Of a stretch of DNA of 24,893 bases, positions 15,657 to 23,234 are shown one piece after another; position 1 is the first letter of the stretch, and each line of letters starts with the position of its first letter. Source of the stretch: Promethearchaeota archaeon (GTDB taxonomy: Archaea > Asgardarchaeota > Lokiarchaeia > Sigynarchaeales > SOKP01); contig WJIN01000122.1 in assembly GCA_014730295.1 (NCBI GenBank), positions 1-24,893 of the forward strand, written 5' to 3'. A program made the translations under genes and the position numbers. The notes below the pieces were generated by a model. The model was not told the DNA's origin. It was given only the letters and a program-made list of their open reading frames with translations, and made no database searches.

Positions 15657-18600
15657 ATGGAAAAGGTGGGTGCTGTAATGGTTGTGGGGGCGGGAATTGG
15701 AGGTTGCCAAGCAGCTTTGGACTTAGCAGATTCCGGGTTCAAGGTTTATTTAGTGGAAAAGACTACCAGTATTGGGGGGGTAATGGCTCAATTAGATAAA
15801 ACGTTTCCGACAAATGACTGCGCTATGTGTATTGTCTCTCCCAAATTAGTTGAAACAGGAAGACATCAGAATATTGATTTAATTATAAATTGTCAAATTA
15901 AAGAAGTATCTGGGGAGGCTGGGAATTTCACAGCAAAAATATTGAAAAAATCCTTATATATTGATCAAGAAAAATGTACTGGATGCGGGGTGTGCGGTCA
16001 AAAATGTCCCGTTGAAGCAATTGATCTTTTTAATGAGAGATTATCATTATGCAAAGCTACTTCTGTTAAATATCCTCAAGCCGTACCTTTAGTATATGCG
16101 ATCGATAAGAATTATTGCATTGGCTGTGGAGTTTGTGAGGGTGTTTGTAAGGCAAATGCTGTACAATATGATTTAGATGATGGAGAAATAGATATAAATA
16201 TAGGAGCAATAATTCTTGCTCCAGGTTTTGATGAGTTCGATCCAAGTTCAATAAGCAGATATGGTTATGGAGTTTATGATAATGTGGTTACTAGCATAGA
16301 ATTTGAAAGAATATTAAGCGCGAGCGGGCCCTATAGCGGAAAAATTTTACGTCCATCTAATGGGGATGTACCCGAAAAAATTGCATTTCTGCAATGTATT
16401 GGTTCCAGAGATATTAGAAATGGACAACCTTATTGTTCTTCTGTTTGTTGTATGTATACCGCAAAAGAAGCGGTTATTGCCAAAGAGCATATGCATCAAG
16501 TAAATCCTACAATATTTACAATGGATATTCGTGCATATGGAAAAGATTTTGATAAATATATCGACCGTGCAAAAGATGAATATGGAGTTTGCTATATTCG
16601 GAGCAGAATTTCTCAAATAGAAGAAAATCCATATACTCATGACCTAATTTTAAGGTATGAAGATGAAGAAGGTAAAATTAAAAAGGAAAGCTTTAATTTG
16701 GTGGTTTTATCGGTTGGTTTGAATCCTCCGGATGATGCGGAATATCTTTCTAAAATCTTTGATATAGAGTTAAATGATTTTAAATTTGCTTCAACTAATG
16801 TATTCAATCCAGTAAAGACATCTAAAGCGGGTATTTATGTTTGTGGGGCATTTTCGTCTCCAAAAGATATCCCAGAAACCGTCACTCAAGCGAGTGCTGC
16901 CGCGGGTTGTGTTAATACTTTATTATATGAGAAAAGAGGTACATTAATAACTGAAAAATCTCTACCTCCAGAAAAATTTGTCGCTGGTCAACCGCCGAGA
17001 ATCGGGGTTTTTATATGCCATTGCGGTATCAATATTGGAGGGACTGTTGATGTTCCGGAAGTCACTGAATATGCAAATAACTTACCGGATGTAGAATTGG
17101 CTGATAGAAATTTATATACCTGTTCTGCTGATACTCAGACTCTTATTAAAGAAAAAATCGAAGAATATGACCTAAATCGGGTGATTGTTGCATCATGTAC
17201 TCCTCGTACCCACGAACCCTTATTTCAAGAAACCATCAGAGAGGCGGGATTAAATAGATATCTTTTCCAAATGGCAAATATTAGAGATCAATGTTCTTGG
17301 GTTCATATGCATGAACCAGAATCAGCAACTGAGAAAGCAAAAGACCTTGTGAGGATGGCAGTTAATAAGGCGAGAAAAATTGAACCCCTAGAAAGGATAA
17401 AATTAAAGATTATTCCAAAAGCACTAGTAATTGGAGGGGGTTTGAGCGGTATGACTGCAGCACTGAATCTCTCCAACCAAAACTATGAGACTTATTTAAT
17501 TGAACGAGATAAAGAATTGGGAGGTCACGCAAGAAACATTTTTACCACTTTAGAGGGAGGAAATGTACAAAAATTTCTTTCCGACACTATCCAAAAAGTT
17601 AAGAATGATAGCAATATCCATGTATATACTCAAACTGAAATTGAAAATATAGACGGTTATATTGGGAATTTCAAAACAAATATCAAATATGGAGAAAATA
17701 ATAATAGAGAAAATTTCGAACATGGGGTTATTATCGTAGCTACAGGGGCTAATGAATATAAACCGAAAGAATATGGTTTTGGGAAGGATTTAAGAATAAT
17801 AACTCAATCTGAACTTGAATATATTCTAAATGAAACTGATGAAATTAAAGAGAGAAATAGCATAGTGATGATTCAATGTGTAGGCTCAAGAAATGAAGAA
17901 CATCCATATTGCAGTAAAATGTGTTGCGCCGAAGCTATTAAAAATGCATTAAATGCAAAAGAAAAAAATCCCGATTTAGAAGTCATAATTTTATATAGGG
18001 ATATTAGAACATATGGTTTTAAAGAAATTTATTATCGAAAAGCTCGTGAAAAAGGTATTATGTTTTTAAGGTTTGATGAGAAAAAGCCACCGGAGGTTCT
18101 TCCTAAAGGAAATAAAATTCAAATAAAATTAGACTCACCAAAATTAGGCGTTATCTCTATCAACGCAGATTTAGTCGCCTTAAGTGCGGGGATCGAACCA
18201 AATCAAGATAATCAAGAAATAGCTAAATTATTGAAAGTCCCTATTAATGAAGATAATTTCTTTTTAGAAGCTCATGTCAAACTTCGCCCAGTTGATTTCG
18301 CAACTGAAGGGATATTTGTAGCTGGTTTGGCACATGCCCCTAAAACTATTCAAGATTCTATTTCTCAAGCATTTGCTGCGGTATCAAGAGCCTGTACAAT
18401 ACTCTCAAAAGATGAGATTGAAGCGGAAGGGAAAGTTGCTAATGTTGATTTATCCCGCTGTGTGGGATGCGGTGTGTGCGTAGAAAATTGTGCTTATAAT
18501 GCCATTGAATTAATAGAAGATAGAAGGTTTGGTACCGTTGCTTCAGTAAACCAAGCTTTATGTAAAGGTTGCGGTGCATGTTCTGGAAACTGTAGATGCT

Positions 18601-18665
18601 CTGCTATTGATATTTTAGGATTCTCTTCTGAGCAGATTTATTCAATGATTATAGGGAGGTTGTGA
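15657..18665 (+). CDS. hdrA: Double-flavoprotein HdrA3
   Basis: At 1002 residues it has the same two-half layout as HdrA2. First half: VVGAGIGG, TNDCAMCIVSPKL, ferredoxin motifs CTGCGVCGQKCP and CIGCGVCEGVCK, IQ-type cluster region LQCIGSRD...YCSSVCC. Second half: IGVFICHCGINIGG, YTC, ASCTPRTHEPLF, RDQC, VIGGGLSG, IQCVGSRN...YCSKMCC, EAHVKLRPVDFATEGIFVAG. The C-terminal ferredoxin differs from those of HdrA1 and HdrA2: CVGCGVCVENC, then CKGCGACSGNCRC, and the shared I-K-H-F-T-x-E-Q-I-L-S-E-I tail is replaced by ILGFSSEQIYSMIIGRL. This is the form I associate with ordinary HdrA. It is followed by the short, ordinary MvhD3 and the Flx genes, so it is the likely docking point for the NAD(P)H module. 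The start ATG lies behind SD ATGGAGGGATAA. Confidence 0.92.
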   Translation: MEKVGAVMVVGAGIGGCQAALDLADSGFKVYLVEKTTSIGGVMAQLDKTFPTNDCAMCIVSPKLVETGRHQNIDLIINCQIKEVSGEAGNFTAKILKKSLYIDQEKCTGCGVCGQKCPVEAIDLFNERLSLCKATSVKYPQAVPLVYAIDKNYCIGCGVCEGVCKANAVQYDLDDGEIDINIGAIILAPGFDEFDPSSISRYGYGVYDNVVTSIEFERILSASGPYSGKILRPSNGDVPEKIAFLQCIGSRDIRNGQPYCSSVCCMYTAKEAVIAKEHMHQVNPTIFTMDIRAYGKDFDKYIDRAKDEYGVCYIRSRISQIEENPYTHDLILRYEDEEGKIKKESFNLVVLSVGLNPPDDAEYLSKIFDIELNDFKFASTNVFNPVKTSKAGIYVCGAFSSPKDIPETVTQASAAAGCVNTLLYEKRGTLITEKSLPPEKFVAGQPPRIGVFICHCGINIGGTVDVPEVTEYANNLPDVELADRNLYTCSADTQTLIKEKIEEYDLNRVIVASCTPRTHEPLFQETIREAGLNRYLFQMANIRDQCSWVHMHEPESATEKAKDLVRMAVNKARKIEPLERIKLKIIPKALVIGGGLSGMTAALNLSNQNYETYLIERDKELGGHARNIFTTLEGGNVQKFLSDTIQKVKNDSNIHVYTQTEIENIDGYIGNFKTNIKYGENNNRENFEHGVIIVATGANEYKPKEYGFGKDLRIITQSELEYILNETDEIKERNSIVMIQCVGSRNEEHPYCSKMCCAEAIKNALNAKEKNPDLEVIILYRDIRTYGFKEIYYRKAREKGIMFLRFDEKKPPEVLPKGNKIQIKLDSPKLGVISINADLVALSAGIEPNQDNQEIAKLLKVPINEDNFFLEAHVKLRPVDFATEGIFVAGLAHAPKTIQDSISQAFAAVSRACTILSKDEIEAEGKVANVDLSRCVGCGVCVENCAYNAIELIEDRRFGTVASVNQALCKGCGACSGNCRCSAIDILGFSSEQIYSMIIGRL

Positions 18666-19135
18666 TGATGACTGAAATAAGTCTTAAAAAAGAAAAGTTA
18701 AAAAAACAGAAAAAGATTTGGGAACCAAAAATAATAGCATTTTTATGTAATTGGTGCTCCTATGCAGGAGCGGATTTAGCGGGGGTCAGTAGAATACAAT
18801 ATCCTCCAACTATACGAATTGTAAGAGTTCCATGTTCTGGGAGAATTAACCCATTTTTTATAGTAAAAAGTATTGTGGATGGTTGGGATGGAGTTGTTGT
18901 TTCTGGATGTCATCCAGGAGATTGTCATTATATTAGCGGTAATTTAGTAGCGAGAAGGAGATTTGCGACTCTGAATGATTTATTGATTTTTTTTGGAATA
19001 GAACCAGAAAGAATCAATTTTATGTGGGTATCCGCCGCAGAAGGAGAACGATTTGCGCAATTGATAAAACACGCCACAGAGAGAATAAAAAAAGTAGGTC
19101 CAAATACAAAATTTAAACAGAGGTTGGAGGAATGA
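18665..19135 (+). CDS. mvhD: MvhD/FlxD-like [2Fe-2S] protein, short form
   Basis: This 156-residue MvhD domain has no winged-helix tail. It has FLCNWCSYAGADLAG, then PCSGRINP, SGCHPGDCHYISGN and MWVSAAEGERFA, which gives the same five cysteines as copies 1 and 2. It carries a Lys-rich N-terminal extension of about 20 residues (LKKEKLKKQKK). This is the usual length for MvhD and for FlxD of FlxABCD-HdrABC systems, and it directly precedes the flx-like genes. ATG 18665 gives a TGATG overlap with the hdrA3 stop and sits five bases after GGAGG. GTG 18662 and ATG 18668 are alternatives. It likely links the Flx module to HdrA3. Confidence 0.9.
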   Translation: MMTEISLKKEKLKKQKKIWEPKIIAFLCNWCSYAGADLAGVSRIQYPPTIRIVRVPCSGRINPFFIVKSIVDGWDGVVVSGCHPGDCHYISGNLVARRRFATLNDLLIFFGIEPERINFMWVSAAEGERFAQLIKHATERIKKVGPNTKFKQRLEE

Positions 19136-20163
19136 AGGATATAGCCGATGAAAACCGTCAGATTACTAGAAAGGTAAGAATTATAGCTAGGGAATTATTA
19201 TCAAATGGGGAAGTTGACGTAATAATTGGTTATGCAGAGGGTACCTTTCCTTTAAGCTCATGTCCCACCTTCATAAGAAAAGTAGAGGAAGTTGATCAAT
19301 TAATATGGAACAATCTTTGCTATATTAATCTAGCGACATATCTAACTTCAAATCTAAGAAAATTTCTCAATGATACAGAATCAGATGAAGATTTTAAAGT
19401 AGGAATAGTTGCAAAGGGATGTGTTGCAAGAGCAATAAATCAATTATCCTTAGAAAATCAATTTGATATAAACCAGCTTAGGATAATCGGAATTGAATGT
19501 AATGGAATTATAAATCGGAGAAGAATTGAAAAAGAAATTGGTCCAAATGAGATAACCAATATTTCAATAAATGGAAATGAGATATTAGTGGAATGTAATG
19601 ATTTTCAAAAGACATTTCCCTTCGAAGATTATTTAAATGAATTATGCAAAGCATGTCAGATTAAATCTCCACCGCAATCTGCAGAAATCTCAAATATAAT
19701 TTATGGGACTTCTCAAGATGTATCGAATTTAGAAATGGTATTCGATGATATCTTGGAATTCGAAGAGAAAAACCCCGACGAAAAATGGGAAGAGATTAGC
19801 GATCTTCTACAATTATGTACTAGATGCTATGCATGTCGGGAGGTATGTCCATTTTGTTATTGTAATTTGTGCTTTATAGATCAAAATATGCCTAATTGGT
19901 TTGGAAAGACGATAGAACTACCAGAAATTATAACGTTTCATCTTATAAGAGCAATGCATTTAGCGGGTAGATGCGTAGGATGTGGTTCATGCAGCAGTGT
20001 GTGCCCTGTTGGAATTGATCTATCTCTGATTAATAGAAAAATCGAGAAAATTGGAAATGAGCGATTTGATTTCATTAGTGGATTAAATTTAACTAATAAA
20101 CCTCCTATGACGACGCATAGTACGAGTGATAAGCAAGATTTTATGCTAGAAGAGAAAGGATAA
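19132..20163 (+). CDS. flxC: FlxC-like iron-sulfur protein
   Basis: At 343 residues, the N-terminal ~180 form a soluble domain with short beta/alpha stretches (VDVIIGYAEGTFP, FKVGIVAKGCVARAI, LRIIGIECNGI). It resembles the region found in many FrhB/FdhB-linked Fe-S proteins. The C-terminal part has two [4Fe-4S] motifs: C229/232/235/239 followed by an unusual C242, C244, C247 (CPFCYCNLC), and C281/284/287/291 (CVGCGSCSSVCPVG). It overlaps mvhD3 by ATGA, with SD GGAGG. Position and partners match flxC of flx-hdr clusters; the symbol is an inference from order and domain type. It would relay electrons between FlxB/FlxA and MvhD3. The gene is followed after 18 bp by the flxB-like gene. Confidence 0.72.
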   Translation: MKDIADENRQITRKVRIIARELLSNGEVDVIIGYAEGTFPLSSCPTFIRKVEEVDQLIWNNLCYINLATYLTSNLRKFLNDTESDEDFKVGIVAKGCVARAINQLSLENQFDINQLRIIGIECNGIINRRRIEKEIGPNEITNISINGNEILVECNDFQKTFPFEDYLNELCKACQIKSPPQSAEISNIIYGTSQDVSNLEMVFDDILEFEEKNPDEKWEEISDLLQLCTRCYACREVCPFCYCNLCFIDQNMPNWFGKTIELPEIITFHLIRAMHLAGRCVGCGSCSSVCPVGIDLSLINRKIEKIGNERFDFISGLNLTNKPPMTTHSTSDKQDFMLEEKG

Positions 20164-20181
20164 TTAAGAGATGAGAAAAAA

Positions 20182-21243
20182 ATGGAAAAAATATTAATGA
20201 AAAAAGAGATACCAAAATTTTTAGAAGATTTGTCCCAAGAATATTTGACCTATGGTCCTATTGAGAAGGATGGAAATATTTTATTTGATATTATTAAAAA
20301 TCCAGATTATCTAAGGCTTGATTTTCTTAATTCAAAGATACCGCCTAAATCAGTAATATTTCCCCAAATGGAAACAATATTCGAATATGAGAAAAAAGAT
20401 GGCAATATAATTATCAAAGAACCAAGAAATTTAGAACAAAAAAGATTAATATTCGGAATTAGACCTTGTGATGCCTATAGTTTTAGATTATTGGAGACAT
20501 TTTTCGATTTTGGTGATTTTAAAGATAATCTCTATTTAAGAAAAAGAAAAAATACGATATTAGTAGGGATGGGATGTAATTCACCACAAAATACATGTTT
20601 TTGTACATCTGTTAATGTTCACCCCTTTAAAGATGATGATGTGGATATTTTTTTGGTTGATTTAGGAGATCGATACTTGATTACACCCATAAGCGATATA
20701 GGAAATAATATAGTTGAACAAATGGTCTGGTTAAATAATGCTAATGAAAATAATTTAAAAAAATCCATTGAACTCTCAAATAAAGCAGAATCTAAAATTC
20801 AAACCGATATAAAGATAATCAATAATTCAAAAAAATTAGAAGATGAATATTATAATTCTATATGGAAGAAGCTTAGCGAATCTTGCTTAGGTTGTGGAAC
20901 ATGTGCTTTCCTATGTCCAACTTGCACATGTTTTGATGTACTTGATGATGAGGATCATTACAATGGTCGAGGCAAAAGAATTAGGATATGGGATACATGT
21001 CAATTTCCATTATATACTCTTCATACGAGTGGACATAACCCAAGACCCACAAGAATTGAAAGATGTAGAAATCGAATACTTCATAAGTTTTCCTATTACC
21101 CCGAAAATTACAATTTAATTGGTTGTGTTGGATGTGGTAGATGTATTCAATACTGTCCCGTAAACAACGATCTTAGGGTAATTTTGAATGAATTTTTAGA
21201 ATTAGATGAAGAACATAAGGAGGAAGATATCCTTGTTGCATGA
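20182..21243 (+). CDS. flxB: FlxB-like / sulfhydrogenase-beta-type ferredoxin subunit
   Basis: This 353-residue protein has the layout of the sulfhydrogenase beta/AsrA family. An N-terminal domain carries the motif GIRPCDAYSFRLLE (92-105) and CNSPQNTCFCTS (132-142). A C-terminal di-cluster domain has C235/238/241/245 with extra C248 and C250 (CPTCTCFDV), then the family W-D-T-C and HTSGHNPRPTR stretch, and the second cluster C315/318/321/325 (GCVGCGRCIQYCPV). In such complexes this subunit passes electrons from the flavin/NAD subunit onward. The next gene is exactly that partner, and the two coding regions overlap. ATG 20182 is preceded by GAGATGAG. Anaerobic sulfite reductase AsrA is an alternative by family, but no siroheme subunit follows. 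Confidence 0.8.
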   Translation: MEKILMKKEIPKFLEDLSQEYLTYGPIEKDGNILFDIIKNPDYLRLDFLNSKIPPKSVIFPQMETIFEYEKKDGNIIIKEPRNLEQKRLIFGIRPCDAYSFRLLETFFDFGDFKDNLYLRKRKNTILVGMGCNSPQNTCFCTSVNVHPFKDDDVDIFLVDLGDRYLITPISDIGNNIVEQMVWLNNANENNLKKSIELSNKAESKIQTDIKIINNSKKLEDEYYNSIWKKLSESCLGCGTCAFLCPTCTCFDVLDDEDHYNGRGKRIRIWDTCQFPLYTLHTSGHNPRPTRIERCRNRILHKFSYYPENYNLIGCVGCGRCIQYCPVNNDLRVILNEFLELDEEHKEEDILVA

Positions 21244-22075
21244 AATATATATTCCCCAATTATGTAAGATAGAATCAATTAGATCAGAAAATGAAGTTAA
21301 TGATATTAAAACATTTGAGTTAATATTTAAACATGAAAACGATTTTGATAATTTTAATTACATACCCGGGCAATTTGCTGAGTTAAGTATAATAGGAAAA
21401 GGAGAATGTCCGATAGGAATTGCCTCTTCACCCACAGAAGTAGGAACTCTCAAATTTACCATTAAAAAGATGGGAAGTGTCACAACTGCAATGCATAATA
21501 GTAAAAGGGGAGATTTAATAGGGATTAGAGGTCCTTTTGGTAATGGTTGGCCACTTGAACAAATGAAAGGAAAAAATATCGTTATAATTGGTGGGGGTTT
21601 TGCATTTTCCACTTTGAGATCCTTGACAGAATACCTTATTCATGAGAAAAATAGAACGCTATATGAAGATATTATTATAATCTATGGGAATAGGAATCCT
21701 GAAGAAGTGTTATATCAGGAGGAAATTGAGAGATGGAGAAAACGTGATGATCTTCAGATCTATTTGACAATTGATGCAGAGGCAGAAGGTTGGGATGGAA
21801 TGGTGGGATATGTGGCTCCTGTAGTAAAAGAAATTTCACCAACTTGCGAAAATGCAATTGCAACAGTATGTGGTCCTCCGATTATGATTAAAACGACCGT
21901 TGATGTTTTAAAAAAATTAGGTTTCACTCCTTTGCAGATTTTGAATTCTTTAGAAATGAGAATGAAGTGTGGGGTCGGAAAGTGCGGTCGATGTAATATT
22001 GGGAATAAATATGTGTGTATTGATGGACCAGTATTCTCATTAAAAGAATTGGAAGATATGCCCAATGAATATTAA
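21233..22075 (+). CDS. flxA: FlxA-like NAD(P)H/FAD oxidoreductase subunit
   Basis: This is a ferredoxin-NADP-reductase-fold protein of about 280 residues, of the sulfhydrogenase-gamma/PyrK/AsrB type. The FAD part has GQFAELSIIG and CPIGIASSP, then RGPFGNGW. The NAD(P) part has VIIGGGFAFSTLR and the late VCGPPIM motif. The C-terminal [2Fe-2S] motif is MKCGVGKCGRC...VC (C-x4-C-x2-C-x7-C). It is the likely entry or exit point for NAD(P)H electrons. TTG 21233 is chosen because AAGGAGGAAGAT lies nine bases upstream. ATG 21206 gives nine more residues (MKNIRRKIS) but has no SD and overlaps flxB further. It ends 22 bp before the frhB-like gene. Cofactor preference, NADH or NADPH, cannot be told. Confidence 0.85.
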   Translation: MLHEIYIPQLCKIESIRSENEVNDIKTFELIFKHENDFDNFNYIPGQFAELSIIGKGECPIGIASSPTEVGTLKFTIKKMGSVTTAMHNSKRGDLIGIRGPFGNGWPLEQMKGKNIVIIGGGFAFSTLRSLTEYLIHEKNRTLYEDIIIIYGNRNPEEVLYQEEIERWRKRDDLQIYLTIDAEAEGWDGMVGYVAPVVKEISPTCENAIATVCGPPIMIKTTVDVLKKLGFTPLQILNSLEMRMKCGVGKCGRCNIGNKYVCIDGPVFSLKELEDMPNEY

Positions 22076-22097
22076 ATATTAGTATAAGTTGAAAAAA

Positions 22098-23234
22098 ATG
22101 GCAAATAAATTAACACAAAATAAAAGAGAAGATATTTTACCAAAATCCTTTGATGATTTAATAAAAGAGGTTCATGAAAAAGGGATTTGTGGAGAATGCG
22201 GAGGTTGTGTGAGTTTTTGCTCAGCCGATGAAATAAAAGCTATTGGTATGACAAACACAGGACCTCCTCAATATACTAATGAGGATAATTGTCTTAGTTG
22301 TGGTATTTGTTATTTGATTTGCCCTCAAACCCATATTTTAGATGAAGAGCTTAATAAAAAATATAATTATAAAACATCTATAGGAAATTGGCAAAAGGTG
22401 TGTTCATCACAAGCTTCTAATGAAAATATTTTATATAATGCCACAGATGGCGGAATGGTGACTGCACTACTTACCTATCTTTTAGATAATCATATGATTC
22501 AAGGTGCAATTGTTTCAAAAGAAGAGGGAATATTAAATAGAGTTCCTTTTTTTGCCAAAAGTAGAGATCAACTCATACAAGCTGCTGGATCTCATTACGA
22601 TTTGTCACATGCAGTGGTTGAACTTGAAAATTACGATTCATTTGTGCCTACCATAACGGAATTAAAACATCTAATGGATACTCAAATAAGTAATATCGCC
22701 ATTGTGGGAACACCATGTCAAATTCATTCAATTCGAAAAATGCAAGAATTGAGCATTTTACCCGCTCATATAATTAAATATACTTTTGGCTTATTTTGTA
22801 ATTTTAATTTTTCCTTCACTATCGAAAATAGAAAAATATTGGAAGAAAAATTTCACTTTTCTTTTGATACTGTTGATCATATAAACATAAAAGAGGAATT
22901 AATCCTCCACATAGGGGATAAGGAGAAATTGCATATTCCATTTGAAAATTTGACTAATATGATTCGCCCTGCGTGTTATGCATGTAAGGATTTTTCGAAT
23001 ATTTACTCAGACATTTCCTTTGGCGGGTTGGGTTCAAAAAATAATCTTACTACCACATTAATTCGGACTCCTCTCGGTAAAAAGGTCTACGATGGAGCTT
23101 TAAGAGAAGGTTATATTATTGAACCCCACGAGGTAAACACCTCAGTAAAAAAGTCTGAAATGCTCGCAAAAATTATCAGTTTTGGAAAAAGAAAATATAA
23201 AAGATATAAAGAAACAATAGAAAGAATTCAATAA
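22098..23234 (+). CDS. frhB: FrhB/FdhB-family F420-oxidoreductase-like subunit
   Basis: This 378-residue protein has an N-terminal pair of [4Fe-4S] motifs: CGECGGCVSFC (C31/34/37/41) and CLSCGICYLICP (C65/68/71/75). The FrhB-type flavin domain follows: TDGGMVTALLTYLL, GTPCQIHSIRKMQ, GLFCNFNFS, RPACYACKDFSN and SDISFGGLGS. FrhB/FdhB proteins bind FAD and exchange a hydride with coenzyme F420; related members use other acceptors, so F420 is likely but not proven. The longest frame starts at TTG 22089; ATG 22098 is preferred, though neither has a strong SD. It is the last gene of the cluster and overlaps the convergent nrdJ by 7 bp. Its presence next to FlxA suggests two different input carriers for the complex. 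Confidence 0.85.
   Translation: MANKLTQNKREDILPKSFDDLIKEVHEKGICGECGGCVSFCSADEIKAIGMTNTGPPQYTNEDNCLSCGICYLICPQTHILDEELNKKYNYKTSIGNWQKVCSSQASNENILYNATDGGMVTALLTYLLDNHMIQGAIVSKEEGILNRVPFFAKSRDQLIQAAGSHYDLSHAVVELENYDSFVPTITELKHLMDTQISNIAIVGTPCQIHSIRKMQELSILPAHIIKYTFGLFCNFNFSFTIENRKILEEKFHFSFDTVDHINIKEELILHIGDKEKLHIPFENLTNMIRPACYACKDFSNIYSDISFGGLGSKNNLTTTLIRTPLGKKVYDGALREGYIIEPHEVNTSVKKSEMLAKIISFGKRKYKRYKETIERIQ

Larger units (their letters stand above)
11100..18665 (+). repeat. Tandem duplication of an mvhD-hdrA unit
   Basis: Unit 1 is mvhD1-hdrA2 (11100-14885) and unit 2 is mvhD2-hdrA3 (14882-18665), about 3.78 kb each and in the same orientation. The similarity runs through the junction: both have GTGATGGAGGGATAA, then a few bases, then ATGGAAAA. 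The MvhD copies are about 87% identical by hand count, and the first 73 HdrA residues differ at four positions. Many silent changes show the duplication is not recent. The last part of the two HdrA genes is clearly more diverged. Confidence 0.8.

Noticed and set aside
19132..22075. Anaerobic sulfite reductase (AsrABC) or sulfhydrogenase operon
   Set aside because: The FlxB- and FlxA-like proteins belong to the same broad families, but no siroheme subunit and no [NiFe] large or small subunit is present; the MvhD and HdrA neighbours point to Flx-Hdr.
6695..23234. Selenocysteine (in-frame TGA) in Hdr or MvhD proteins, as known in some methanogens
   Set aside because: All expected positions are Cys codons and no conserved frame continues past a TGA.
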